Assembly: GCF_003590095.1 (NCBI RefSeq)
Contig: NW_020800412.1
Coordinates: 1 to 64,000 of the forward strand
Direction: 5' to 3'
DNA length: 64,000 nucleotides
Source: Trichoplusia ni
Taxonomy: Eukaryota; Arthropoda; Insecta; Lepidoptera; Noctuidae
A program made the translations under genes and the position numbers. The notes under the pieces were generated by a model, which saw only the letters and a list, made by a program, of their open reading frames with translations, had not been told where the DNA came from and made no database searches. This document shows positions 32,789-43,746 of this stretch, one piece after another (the stretch's first letter is position 1; each line of letters begins with the position of its first letter).

Positions 32789-35309
32789 CCCTTTTTAAGG
32801 CAGAGGCGATATATTTACCACCAACAAAAACTTTGTTTATCTTTTTATGTTAGTTATCAAAGGAGTCCTAATTTGTTGCACTGGCAACTAAGGAGGTCTG
32901 GTTTAATATTTTAAAAAAAAAAGAAAAAACGTTTGTGTGACATTTTTTGTTTTTGGCGCCACTAGCTGTCAAAAATTGCGGTAATTTGGAAAGAAAATTT
33001 GTTACTCCGTGAATCTTTATATTTTTTATTTGAAAAGAGGTAAGAAACTGTTTTTTTATTATGTATTTATGTTTATTCTACAAGTTGTTTTCTATATCTT
33101 ACAAGTTACTATCGTATTTAGATGTGAGAAGACTTTTTACTGGGTGGGAAAAATATTCCCGCTGCCCGCGGAGTGTTATGTACAGTTGTTGAACTAGTTC
33201 CTTCTTTTCTCAGATTTTTATGAAAGATGCCGCGCTATTTGAATGAAAATGATATTGGGCAGATGCTGGACATACCCGATGATGGCTCAGAAGACGGATT
33301 TGAGTCTGATGAGGCAGAAGAGTTCAATGTGAATACAATACAACGGTTACTTGAAGCACCTGATGATTCAAGTGACCTTTTACAAAATTCTCCCACTCAT
33401 TTGAATACTACCCCTAACAGTTGTTCCGAGTCAGGTACATCTACAATAGCACTATGTTCACAATTAGATAACTTGCAGCCAGTAAAGCCTTTGATAGTAC
33501 AGTCATCATCACCCTTAGAACAAGAATTGACTGATGAATCTGAATGTGAAGATGAGTCATGGGGGAAGGTTTTTTGGACATCCAGGCCAGATCCCGATGA
33601 ATTTGATAAGGTGACAATAAAACCTCGGTATTTATTGAATAGGAGAGCACGTCCAGTAGCGCATTTCAAAAAGTTTTTTAGTGATGAAGTCTTCGATTTG
33701 ATTGTTACTCAGACAAACTTGTATGCGGAGCAGCAAAATATAAAAAATTGGCAGCCTGTTGACACACAGGAAATTAGTGCTTTTTTAGGCATTCTCATTA
33801 TAATGGGTTATCATATTCTTCCACATATCGATTTATATTGGTCATCGGATCCCGGATTTCGTGTGAATGAAATAGCTGAAGTTATGCCAGTAAAACGCTT
33901 CAAGAAAATTTTAGAGACTTTGCATTTGAACGATAATAATCAACAACCAAGTAGAGAAGATGTAAATTTTGATAAATTGTATAAAATTCGTCCTCTTATA
34001 TCTTTACTAAGTCAATCATTTGAAAACAATGCCTTCAATTCCTCTTCCCAAAGTATAGATGAGAGCATGATACTATTCAAAGGAAGGTCCAGTTTGAAGC
34101 AGTACATGCCGCTAAAGCCCATAAAAAGGGGCTATAAAGTGTGGTGCTGTTGTGATAGTAGCACAGGGTACTTGTATAACTATGAAATTTATACCGGTAA
34201 AACAGGACAAGGAACAGAAGAGGGTCTAGGGGCTAATGTCGTAAAGAAATTGTCAAGTAAATTAGCACAAGAAAATTTCAAGTCTCATGTTACATTCGAT
34301 AATTTTTTTTGCGATTTTTCTCTCATGCAGTACTTGTATGAAAAAAATATTTATGCCACTGGAACAGTAAGAAGGAATAGAGCAATTTTACCTAACATAA
34401 TAAAAAATAACACAAAAAGAAACGGCAGAAACAAAAGCCTAAAGTTGAAAAAAGGTGAATTCAAGTGGAGAACTAAACAAGATGTAGCATTTATTGTGTG
34501 GCAAGATACTAAAGAGGTTTTATTGTTGACAACTGCATTTCATCCTAAAGTGGAAGTAACAACTGTACAAAGAACGCAAAAAAATGGCACCAGGGAAGCT
34601 GTAAGTTGTCCTATGGTTGTGAAAGAATACACCAAAAGAATGGGCGGTGTCGACCGTTTTGACCAAGTGAAGGGGACGTATGCTGTCGGAAGGAGAAGTA
34701 AACGCTGGTGGTTGCGGATATTCTACTTCTTGGTGGACGCAAGTTTGACAAACTCTTTCATTTTATATTCCCTAACGTCGAGAGTAGAAAAGCTTACCAA
34801 CTTAGAATTTCGGGTGGCTGTTGCCAGAGGGTTGATTGGTGGCTATAGCAGCAGAAAAAGAAGATCAAGCTTGCCTACATATATCTGCAAGAAATCACGC
34901 ATAGCATGCCCAGAGGTATATCAAAAAACTATAAATGCTGTACCTGAAGAACTGCGGTTTGTAAACGTAGGTGACCATATGCCAGCAGAGTTGGAGACTT
35001 ACCGACGCTGTAAATTGTGTAGCACAAAGGTCAAAGATAAGCGTAGCAAAATAAAATGTAGCAAGTGTAATGTCCCTCTTTGCATTACGCCTTGTTTTGC
35101 ACAATTTCATAGAAAATAATGTCTCAAATTGCGCTTGCATGTGGCTCTGTTGACGGGCAGTGGGAATATTTTTACCACCTATTTTTCCAAAACTTCCGAA
35201 ATAATTAGTGTTTTTCTTTTAAGTTTATTTTTGTTATACAAATAAAAACATGCCAAAAATATAAGCGCAGGTTATTTTATTACTCTGAATCCTTCTGCCT
35301 TATAAAGGG
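32789..35309 (+). mobile_element. piggyBac transposon 1, TTAA-flanked, complete
   Basis: TTAA at 32785-32788 and 35310-35313 flanks inverted ends CCCTTTTTAAGGCAGAGG and (reverse complement of right) CCCTTTATAAGGCAGAAGG. Length is 2521 bp. It is inserted in family X copy 2. Confidence 0.93.
33227..35119 (+). CDS. piggyBac transposase, 630 residues, intact
   Basis: The ATG at 33227 follows a CTCAG acceptor in the 5' UTR. An acidic N-terminus (about 1-120) precedes the DDE_Tnp_1_7 domain (PF13843): PDEFDKVTIKPRYLL, FLGILIIMGYH, catalytic Asp in QSIDESMILFKGR, in HVTFDNFFCDFS and in KRMGGVDRFDQVKGTY. The C-terminus ends with the Cys-rich zinc domain (CKLC, KCSKCNVPLC, CFAQFH). Full length for the family and free of defects. 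It would excise precisely at TTAA. Its sequence differs clearly from the piggyBac at 41663, so this is a separate family. Confidence 0.95.
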   Translation: MPRYLNENDIGQMLDIPDDGSEDGFESDEAEEFNVNTIQRLLEAPDDSSDLLQNSPTHLNTTPNSCSESGTSTIALCSQLDNLQPVKPLIVQSSSPLEQELTDESECEDESWGKVFWTSRPDPDEFDKVTIKPRYLLNRRARPVAHFKKFFSDEVFDLIVTQTNLYAEQQNIKNWQPVDTQEISAFLGILIIMGYHILPHIDLYWSSDPGFRVNEIAEVMPVKRFKKILETLHLNDNNQQPSREDVNFDKLYKIRPLISLLSQSFENNAFNSSSQSIDESMILFKGRSSLKQYMPLKPIKRGYKVWCCCDSSTGYLYNYEIYTGKTGQGTEEGLGANVVKKLSSKLAQENFKSHVTFDNFFCDFSLMQYLYEKNIYATGTVRRNRAILPNIIKNNTKRNGRNKSLKLKKGEFKWRTKQDVAFIVWQDTKEVLLLTTAFHPKVEVTTVQRTQKNGTREAVSCPMVVKEYTKRMGGVDRFDQVKGTYAVGRRSKRWWLRIFYFLVDASLTNSFILYSLTSRVEKLTNLEFRVAVARGLIGGYSSRKRRSSLPTYICKKSRIACPEVYQKTINAVPEELRFVNVGDHMPAELETYRRCKLCSTKVKDKRSKIKCSKCNVPLCITPCFAQFHRK

Positions 35310-35311
35310 TT

Positions 35312-35345
35312 AAACCGCTACAATACAGTTATATTGTAGCGGTTT
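35312..35345. repeat. 13-bp perfect inverted repeat abutting piggyBac target site
   Basis: 35312-35324 pairs with 35333-35345 (loop of 8). It overlaps the right TTAA of piggyBac 1 and lies in the damaged part of family X copy 2. Confidence 0.85.
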
Positions 35346-35924
35346 ATGATCTCCAGGCCGCAATGCCTTGCCCCAGAGGAGACGCATCAAATTTTTATTA
35401 CGTATCAAAATTAAATACGTACAATTTCATAATTTGCGACATAAAGTCTAAAGACACTGCATGCTACGTCTGGCATGAAGGCGAAGCTAAACGCGGTGCT
35501 ATAGAAATAGGATCTTGTTTTCTCAAATATGTACATACAGAATTTAAAAATTAAAGCTGAAGAACTAGATTCCAAATTAGATATAGTTTTTTATTCCGAT
35601 AATTGCTGCGGCCAGCAAAAGAACCAGTACATAATAGCCCTTTATGTATATGCGGTTTACCATCTCGATTTTATTAATTCGATAACCCACAAATTCCTTA
35701 TAAAAGGGCACACACAAAATGAGGGTGATAATGTCCACTCCCTTATTGAAAGAGGAGTAAGTAAAGCTCTGAAGTCTGGACCCATATATACACCTGACCA
35801 GTATGTGCACATTATAAGAAATGCTAAAAAATCTGGTAAACCATATCAGGTAAATGAGTTAGTACACGAAGATTTTTTTGATATTAAAGATTTTTTTAAT
35901 ATTTTTTTGATATTTCATCAATAG

Positions 35925-36826
35925 GCAAAAATATTGTTCCAAGATTTTATAAACCGTTTTTTGAGAATCTCTAATATTTTTTAAGCAGACTGATTATGAG
36001 GTAGTTGCCAAATAGTTTTAAGAGAATAGAGTTTTATATGTTTTCTATGAACCTAATTATTTTTGAAAACCATAATTGGTTAGAATTTTCTTATGTTTAA
36101 CAATGTTCCTAATTATTTTAAGTTTGTTGATTTTTTTATGTATATTTTACAGAATATAGTTACGCATAGCGAACCCTTACCGCGTACCCTGTTGGTACAC
36201 TAAGTAATGTCACACCACTGTTATCAAAGCACACCATTGGTATTGTACACCAATGGATACATTACTAATATGCAATTTGTATAAAATTAATGACCACTGA
36301 AACAATTAGACTGATCACTTGCAGTGAATCAGGCCCACCGTGTGACCATACATGGACACACACCAATAGAGGTTTTAGCATTATAAAAACAAATGTAACG
36401 TAGTTTAAGTTGCTCATTGTAATTGCAAATCTTGTACTTGTAACACGTGTATTCTTTCAAATAAATATTTTTTATGAAAGTATCGCTCCGTTCATGACTA
36501 TATAAAAACTTTGTTATTTGTTTTTGTTTATGGTTCATAATGTTATTTTTCCTAATTACTAGAAGAAGCATAATAGATATTATCTGTTAGATTTGTTTTA
36601 TCTTTGTGGTTCCTAATATTTTGAATGTTAATGTGCTTACTGTTTATCTGGGTAACGGTTATATTGCAAGTTGTTACAAAATTTGGACTATTTTGATGTT
36701 CCTATTATTTTTTCTTGTAATATAATATGTTGTACGTGCATTATCTCTAAAAAAACTTTTCCACAGGATTGTTTAATCTCTGAATTTCATGTTAATTAGT
36801 ACAATACACTAATATAATAAACAGAA
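35925..36826. other. AT-rich spacer after family X copy 2
   Basis: No gene found. Short repeated words around GGTACACTAAGTAATG/GTACACCAATGGATACAT near 36190-36265. Confidence 0.35.
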
Positions 36827-36845
36827 ATGTGTCAGTCTACAGAAA

Positions 36846-36990
36846 AAATCGTTCCAATGGCTAACGGCGGGACAGGGGGTGCTAAGAATCTCCGGGCTAC
36901 GGGAGGCTACCACCACCTCAAAAAACTGACCCTGGCGACGTATAACGGACGAAGTCTACGGCTGGACCAACACCTCACCGAAACCATTTA
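36846..36990 (+). pseudogene. RTE-type LINE endonuclease start, fragment
   Basis: GGAKNLRATGGYHHLKKLTL and ATYNGRSLRLDQHLTE resemble the first residues of RTE-clade endonucleases (L..ATYNVRSL). Only about 48 codons survive before different sequence begins. Confidence 0.5.
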
Positions 36991-37347
36991 CAAAACATTT
37001 ATTTTCAGGAAGTTCTACCAGAGAAGCGCATTAATGTTTTGAGCAACATTATTTTAAAACGGGCTCAAAAACGAAACCTACTGGATGTTAACAAGGTATT
37101 CATTTTTAAGTGTCCTTTCGATAGTGATTCAAATGAAACCAGATATTTTGTTGCAACTATAATTTGGCAATTATTCAAATTCTATAATTGTTTGATAATT
37201 CAGGGAAAAGAAAATTTGGAGCCAACTCCAGGCACTTCAATGGAACCTCCATTATCTCAGCGCTTGAAGAGGCGGGATAGTAAAATTAATAACCTCAAAT
37301 CTGCCTTAAATATTATCAAGAAAAAGTGTTCTAATTTTGAAGAAATA

Positions 37348-38950
37348 CACTCGGCGTCAAAAAAATCGTGCCTCCTTGAAAATAACATTCAAAGCGTTAT
37401 TAAACCTTAACACGCGCATGTACCCCCACCAATATTGATGTCATTTGAAAGCCAAATAAATAAACTTATAAAAAAACACCATTTCATTTAATAAAAAAAA
37501 AGTTTGATACCACAAATGTAACTTGATAAAAAAAGGCAAATTTTGCTCCTCAGCGGGGCCACAACTTGCGCTACCTTTAGTGGGTATAAAAGGGTTAATA
37601 CAGGTTCAATTCAGACACACGAGAAGATCGTTCACAAAAAAAAACGCCTTGAAGATGGATACTACTGCTGAAGAAGCCGCTCAAGTGATTGCACTACTGC
37701 AATCAGGGATGCGACAGTGTGATGTCGCTCGGCAACTGAACTTGAGCCGTGAGTATACCAGCGGTTCCTAGAGACCGGTGGCCATGTCCGGAGGCATGGG
37801 TCTGGTAGACGTCGCTGCACCTCGGAGAGAGACGACCGATTCATCGTATCGACATCTTTAAGAAATCGGTTTTCTAATGCTGTTGAGTTGCAACAACAGC
37901 TCCGGGCAGCTCGCAGAACTACCGTGAGCATTTCTACGGTTAAACGAAGACTGAGGGAGAAGAAGATAGTGGCTCGTAGAGCTGCTACAGGTCCAAAATT
38001 GACCGCAGAGCATCGGCGAGCCCGCTTACAGTTTGCTCGCGATCACGTAAATTGGTCTCTTGACCAATGGAGCGCTGTTCTCTTCTCGGATGAGACGAGA
38101 GTATGCCTTTACTGCAACGACAGACGCAAAAGAGTGTACAGAAGACAGGGTGAACGTTTCGCTCGAGCCTGCATCCAGGAGACAGTGGAATACGGGGGTG
38201 GTTCCTGTATGTTTTGGGGTGGCATGTCGGCTGACGGCAAAACCAACCTTGTGTGCGTTTCCCAGACTGCAGGTGCTCGCGGGCAAGGATCGTTGACTGC
38301 TCACCGGTATATCACAGAGATCCTGGAAGAGCATGTGGTTCCCTATGCCGGTTTTATTGGCGAGGGGTTCACATTAATGCACGATAACGCTCGCGCTCAC
38401 ACTGCATTAATTGTGCGCGATTACCTTCAAGAGGTTGGGATCTCTGTCATGCAGTGGCCAGCGAGAAGTCCAGATCTGAACCCGATAGAGCACCTCTGGG
38501 ACCATTTGAAACGCAAGGTTCGGTCTCGTGATCCCGCTCCTACGACTCTCCAGGAACTTGAAGAGGCCGTTATTGAGGAATGGGCTAGTATCCCTCAAGA
38601 AGAGCTCCTAAAATTGGTGAGATCCATGAGGGAGCGTATGGAAGCCGTCATCCGGGCACGGGGGGGTAACACTAGGTTTTAGGTTAGTTTTAAGAAACTT
38701 TTTGTGTATTTTTTTGTATGATTCATCTGTTTTTAATTTTGGCTTAGTTAAGAATTTTTATTGTTTTGTAAACTTTATTGTTTTTTGCATTGTTTTAATA
38801 AAAAATAAGAATTAATTGAATTGTTTTTATAAGTTCATTTAATAGGCTACCAAATGACACCAATATTGGTGGGGGTAAATATGTGTGTAATTGTTAAAAT
38901 AACGCTTGAAAGCTATTTTCGCAGAGGTGCGATTTTTTTGACGCCGAGTG
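37348..38950 (+). mobile_element. Tc1-type transposon, TA-flanked, TIRs about 110 bp
   Basis: TA at 37346-37347 and 38951-38952. The ends share CACTCGGCGTCAAAAAAATC and, further in, ACCCCCACCAATATTG and GTCATTTG blocks on both arms (about 85% identity). Length is 1603 bp. It is inserted in the P-like relic. Confidence 0.92.
37655..38682 (+). pseudogene. Tc1 transposase (DD34E) with a single frameshift
   Basis: The ATG at 37655 starts MDTTAEEAAQVIALLQSGMR. After LNLSR a small deletion near 37750 shifts frame; from 37753 (VYQRFLETGGHVRRH) the second frame is open to 38682. Motifs: GSGRRRCTSERDDRFIV linker, LFSDETRVCL (Asp), LMHDNARAHT (Asp), SPDLNPIEHLW (Glu) with 34 residues between the last two, and the GGNTRF end. 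It looks only just inactivated, and other genomic copies may be intact. Confidence 0.9.
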
Positions 38951-40099
38951 TAGAAAGTGTGTTAGTTAAGGACACTTAATAACTTCAGTAACATTCATAA
39001 CCATATTAATATCAAAAAATCATATAATAAAATCGTACGTTACAGTGAGCAGCTCAAATCATTTGCTTTAACTTTATATTTTTATTCACCGAAAGCCTTT
39101 CGATTTTTAAGAAATCACATGAGTTTACCACATCCCTCAACACTTAGACGCATTTTATCAACAAATGACTGTAACACAGGGTTCATGGTACAAGTTCTCG
39201 AGTTCTTAAAGATCTCTGTTCACAAAGATCTTTCTTCAAAAGATGTAAGTCTAATGTTTGATGCAGGTCTAGGTCAGAATTGACATATGGCAAGAATAAA
39301 GATAAATACTGGGGATATGTCGATTATGGTGGTATAGTTAACAACGATTCAGAAGCATTAGCTACTGAAGTACTCGTAATAATGATGGTATTATATACGA
39401 GAACATTTAAATGCCCAATTGGGTATTTTTTTATAAATAAAATATCTGCCAACATTCAATGTCAATTAGTTATAACAGCTATTAGGCTCTTGGCCGATAT
39501 AAACATTACGGTGAGATCGTTAACTTGTGATGGCACTGCTACAAATATCAAAACCTATGAGCTTCTAGGCTGCAACTTTTCTAATATTGATGATTTAAAA
39601 GCGTGTTTTAAGCACCCAACCAAGGATAATTATATTCACTGCTTGTTAGATCCACCGCATATGATAAAATTAGCCCGCAATGTTTTTGGAGAATGTAATC
39701 TGACTTCAGATAAAGGACACATTGACTTTAAATATGTTAGGAGATTACATGATTTACAGGAACAAGAAGGGTTAAAATTGAAAAATAAACTTTCCGCCGT
39801 TCATATAAACTTTTATGGAAAAAAAATGAATGTCAAATTAGCTGCACAAGTACTTAGTAATTCTGTGGCCGATGCAATTCAATTTTTAGATAACAGTGGT
39901 CAGGATAGTTTCAATGGTAGCGAGGCAACGGTAGAATGTATAAGAATGATTGATAGAATTTTTGATATATTTAATGCTAAAAATCCTTATGGTGTGGGCT
40001 ACAAGGCCCCCTTACGATTAAGCAACAGAGATTTCTGGATGAAGGCTATATTAGATACAAAAAACTATTTATTAACATTAAAAGTTTGATTGCAGTGCC

Positions 40100-40285
40100 C
40101 TACCTAAGACAATAGTCGCTCCAAGGGGCATTAAGCAAAATAAAAAAGAAGAAATTATTAATAAATTAGTATGTTTGATGCCTGAAACAAGAAAGTCATT
40201 TTTGGCATAATTTACCTGTGAATGACGCGTCTGTGGATTTAACAAATGATGGGCAAATGCCTATAATTGAATAGAGCTCAACTGA
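40100..40285 (+). pseudogene. Family X C-terminal fragment (copy 4 or end of copy 2)
   Basis: ALPKTIVAPRGIKQNKKEEI and INKLVCLMPETRKSF, then after a one-base shift WHNLPVNDASVDLTND. The KL..LMPETRKSFWHNL block aligns with LLLLCKCMPPSRRVFYENL at the end of copy 1. It begins exactly where the P-like relic stops, so it might be the true 3' end of copy 2, separated by insertion of the P-like element. Confidence 0.45.
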
Positions 40286-40608
40286 TGTAAACATTTTTTT
40301 TTTTTCGCTTTATTTAATAAACTTTTGTATTCAATAAATCATTATTTTATTTAAGTAGCCGTTATATCGTTACTTGTATTTTCTCAATAACAGTGCTAAG
40401 TTTCATATAACATAATCCAGAACAAAACCTAGCAAGTACGCTTACTATGTTTTGAAACCAACTTCTACATGAAAGGAATTTTCTCGCGTCTATTATCAAA
40501 GTTAGCAAGGGGTTTCACAAACAATAATCTTTTATTTACTTAACATAAATACTTTTTAAAGGCTAACCAAAATTACGTTTATGCGCTCTCCTGTCAAATT
40601 TCGTTTTA
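40286..40608. other. Spacer before piggyBac relic
   Basis: AT-rich, no gene. Confidence 0.35.
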
Positions 40609-41288
40609 GGCCCTTACTAGGTTTTGAAATGGGGCAGCCGAACAGTGCGCGTAAACCGATTCAAAACAGTAAATTGCCCGATAAAAACACCATAATAAAA
40701 AAAGACGTGACCAGAGGGTTTGCGGAGAACGTGGCGGTTGTAAATAAAGTGACCGCCTAGCACGCAAGTAAACCCTTCTTTCTACATATGTATGAGCAGA
40801 ACCGGCCACTTCAGTCACACGATTTGATACGACTAAAAAAGAAAGAGTGGCTATTGCATGCCCAAAAGTAATTGGAGAGTATAACGCACATATGGGAGGT
40901 GTGGTCCTATTAGATTCATTTATTGGTTGTTACCATATAACTATGAAAAGCCGCAAGTGTACCATGCGATTGGTTTACCATTTCCTGGACGTCGCAATAA
41001 TAAATTCTTGGATCATGTATAAAAAAGTAAATACAATGAACGGCAATAACAAACTGCTCAACCTCGGCAGCTTCTGGCTAGAACTTGCCGATACTCTAAC
41101 CCACGCTGGGTTTCCTTCAAATGGGTCGGCCTATGGGGGCTCCCTAGAAGGAGAACTGCGTCTGAAGAAGTTTTCTGGTCCAGCTGAAACAGTCCCATCT
41201 AAAGATGTGAGATTATATCAAACATCTCCCTGGGCTGTTAGGCTGGACAAACAACAAAGGTGCAAATTCCCCAATGGTTATACTTTAA

Positions 41289-43746
41289 CACTACAGTAGT
41301 CGCGCGTTCTACCATTGTAGAACGTGTGTACATTTTGTTGAATTTTGTCGCAAGTTGAAGGTCACTCACGCACACATTCTCAGTATTCCTCTATTACTAG
41401 GCAATAAACAATTGCAGTGCCCTTGCAGCGACGGACGCGGCCGCATGTCTGTGAAATTTGGCGCCAAAAGTGAATTTCTACGATTGTAGAACGCGCGACC
41501 ACTCGCGTCATATTTTTCTCGTAAGTTGCCATTCATGTTTTTTGTTGTAATAATGTTTATTACCTTTTTATTTATTGTTATGTTTATTTATTTTTATTGT
41601 TATGACATGTACAACTTATTGTGAGGTTAGTAGTAACAAGAGTGGCCCTTTTTTTCAGAGAAATGGCTTCCCAGAGTGAAGAAGAGAGAATTAGTAGATG
41701 GCTGGAGGGAGAAGACACTGATCCTAGTGATATAGCGGAGAGTGACCCTGAAGATCGTATATTAGAAGAGGACTGGTTGGAAGAATCCCAGCATGATACG
41801 GACACGGAACAGGAAGGAAATAGCACAGAGCCCGACCTGGAACGAGGTATGATTAGCACCCATGAATCCGATATAGATTCCGATGATGATATACCCCTAA
41901 GTTCACTCAGAGACCAATATTATACGTCCAAAAATGGTACTAAGTGGAAGAAAACGCCTTATCCTGTCACAAGAACACGTACTTGTAATATTCTTACGGA
42001 ACGAGCAGGGCCTAAAGACGCAGCCAAAAATGCGAAGTCCGAGCTAGAATGTTTTGAACTGTATTTTGATCAATCTGTTATAGAGATATTAGTAAACTCC
42101 ACTAACATCTATATTGAGCACGTAAAATCCAAATTTTCTAGAGACAGAGATGCTAAATTAACAGATATTTTAGAGATTAAAGCATTCCTTGGCATACTCT
42201 TTGTGATGGGTGTCCACAAATCCGGAAGACGGAACTTGGAGGATTTTTGGAATACGACCCGAGGTACAGGTACCGAATTAATTTATCTCGTCATGTCTCT
42301 AAAAAGATTTAGATTCCTGCTACGAACAATACGATTCGACAATATAAGAGACAGAGACGTACGTAAACAGCATGACAAGCTAGCTCCTGTGAGAGATATT
42401 TTTGAGAAACTGGTCGCCAACTTTCAAAAATACTTTGTACCGGGTGAATACATGACATTAGATGAACAACTTGTAGCTTTCCGAGGACTTTGTCCTTTCA
42501 GACAATATATCCCAAACAAACCTGCTAAATATGGTATTAAAATCTTTTTACTAGCAGACGCTAAAGTACCGTACTCCTACAACATGGAAATATATGCGGG
42601 CGCCCAGCCTCCCGGTCCATATGAACAGTCGAACAAGGTTGTGGATATTGTGAATCGAATGCTTACTCCTGTGAATAACTCGAGTCGTAATGTCACGATG
42701 GACAATTGGTTCACGAATATAGAGCAATGCACAGAGCTTCTAAATAAAAAAATTACCGTTGTTGGCACTTTGAAAAAAAACAAACCACAAATTCCCGAAT
42801 CCTTCAAGCTTACTAAACATCGATGTAAGAATGATTCAATATTTGGTTTCCAAAAAGAGGGGACTTTAGTATCATACGTGCCAAAAAAAAACAAGGTGGT
42901 GCTAATGTATTCTTCTATGCACTATGATGGAAATATCGATTTGACAACAGGAGAGAAACGTAAGCCAGAGATAATAACATTTTATAATAATACAAAATAT
43001 GGCGTGGATATTGTGGACAAAATGTGCGGTTCTTACGACGTTTCCAGAAACTCTAGACGTTGGCCGCTCACTGTATTCTTTGATATGATGAATATAAGTG
43101 CCATAAACGGATATGTTGTGTATATAATAAACAAGGGCTACACTAACAAGCCACGAAAAGATTATTTGTACGAAATTGGTTTTCACCTTGTCGCTCCGTG
43201 CATAAAGCGCAGAATAACTGTCGAATGCATTCCAAAATCCCTGAAAATAAAAGGAAAACTTCTTTTGGGTCTAAATGATCCCTCTGAGTTGAACCCGGGC
43301 CCAGCACAACCCTCAAACACCGGACGTGTTGGTAAATGTTCTTTCTGTGGCAGAGCGCGCAACAAGTCCACCAGGAAGCTTTGTTATATATGTAACAAGT
43401 GGATTTGTCCCGACCATCAGGTTCTTCTTTGTCCCGACTGTGCCAAAAACGAAGAAATGGAGGTGGAAGACATGACTGATCAAGAAATATGAGACTTACA
43501 ATGTTAAGAGCAAAAATTTTGCGTTCTTTTTGTTATTTTCAAAAAGGCTGTTTTTTAGTTCCTATTATGTTTAAATATGATTATGTTTTTTTTCTTTTAG
43601 CTTTATAATAATAAAGTTTATCTCAATACTATACAAACACTTTTTATTTATGAAGCTTTGCTTTAAAACTCCATCACTAAATATGTTCTACAAATGTAGA
43701 GCGCGCGACTACTAACGTCCCAAATAGAGGCGCGCCTACTGTAGTG
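41289..43746 (+). mobile_element. piggyBac transposon 2, TTAA-flanked, complete
   Basis: TTAA at 41285-41288 and 43747-43750. Terminal repeats CACTACAGTAG and CTACTGTAGTG; subterminal motifs of the form TCGCGCGTTCTAC.ATTGTAGAAC occur near both ends and again at about 41474-41500. Length is 2458 bp. Confidence 0.93.
41663..43492 (+). CDS. piggyBac transposase, 609 residues, intact
   Basis: I chose the ATG at 41663 (MASQSEEERISRWLEGEDTD) because it follows a TTTTTTCAG acceptor and begins the acidic N-terminus usual for the family; an upstream non-ATG extension is unlikely. The DDE_Tnp_1_7 domain (PF13843) runs from ECFELYFDQSVIEI, with Asp in MTLDEQLVAFRG, NVTMDNWFTNIE and KYGVDIVDKMCGSYD. The C-terminal zinc domain is CSFCGRARNKSTRKLCYIC and CPDHQVLLCPDC. 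No stop or frameshift. The 3' two thirds are repeated at 43891-45164. Confidence 0.95.
   Translation: MASQSEEERISRWLEGEDTDPSDIAESDPEDRILEEDWLEESQHDTDTEQEGNSTEPDLERGMISTHESDIDSDDDIPLSSLRDQYYTSKNGTKWKKTPYPVTRTRTCNILTERAGPKDAAKNAKSELECFELYFDQSVIEILVNSTNIYIEHVKSKFSRDRDAKLTDILEIKAFLGILFVMGVHKSGRRNLEDFWNTTRGTGTELIYLVMSLKRFRFLLRTIRFDNIRDRDVRKQHDKLAPVRDIFEKLVANFQKYFVPGEYMTLDEQLVAFRGLCPFRQYIPNKPAKYGIKIFLLADAKVPYSYNMEIYAGAQPPGPYEQSNKVVDIVNRMLTPVNNSSRNVTMDNWFTNIEQCTELLNKKITVVGTLKKNKPQIPESFKLTKHRCKNDSIFGFQKEGTLVSYVPKKNKVVLMYSSMHYDGNIDLTTGEKRKPEIITFYNNTKYGVDIVDKMCGSYDVSRNSRRWPLTVFFDMMNISAINGYVVYIINKGYTNKPRKDYLYEIGFHLVAPCIKRRITVECIPKSLKIKGKLLLGLNDPSELNPGPAQPSNTGRVGKCSFCGRARNKSTRKLCYICNKWICPDHQVLLCPDCAKNEEMEVEDMTDQEI

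Larger units (their letters stand above)
23219..35924 (+). pseudogene. Family X gene (copy 2), split by three insertions
   Basis: An acceptor at 23217-23218 opens a Ser/Asp-rich N-terminal exon ending in GRKRKSTPNTWIRNKAKILR and NSGKSYIS. In the same frame after a TAA (23959-23961) come PTCTDKCKQKCTQNITELQR and FECFWGMGDLQRQREFILRH; then NNAFYLTIDNKRIRVC reaches 24188. The hAT (24197-29480) interrupts here. Coding resumes at 29489 (KVFFKATLDITDASIRTVLQ; DNRGKHSQHFH; SHYCRADTKRLYIDGG) to 29775; the MULE follows. It resumes at 32561 (NEFNIAFFQPKKDQCEDC) to 32788; the piggyBac follows. The end holds VYDLQAAMPC, CYVWHEGEAKRG, SDNCCGQQKNQ and KGHTQNEGDNVHSLIE (35350-35924) with frameshifts near 35340 and 35530. 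Motif order equals copy 1. Dead gene; the best record of full family X architecture here. Confidence 0.75.
37009..40088 (+). pseudogene. P-element/THAP9-like transposase relic, split by a Tc1
   Basis: Exon-like pieces 37009-37095 (after TTTTCAG) and 37204-37345 (KENLEPTPGTSMEPPLSQRL, coiled-coil linker) precede the Tc1 element. From about 39040: RYSEQLKSFALTLYFYSPKA, LPHPSTLRRILSTND, KDVSLMFDA, then after a frameshift near 39268 the frame 39280-40089: KYWGYVDYGGI, CPIGYFFINKI, SLTCDGTATNIK, DPPHMIKLARN, KKMNVKLAAQVLSNSVADAI. These are the central RNase H/GTP-binding-like blocks of P-element/THAP9 transposases. The C-terminal third is lost where family X-like sequence begins at about 40090. 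No THAP finger found. Confidence 0.8.

Noticed and set aside
42577..42894. Antisense ORFs over the piggyBac genes (also 33397-33669, 44249-44566)
   Set aside because: Mirror frames of strongly coding sequence with no motifs of their own.
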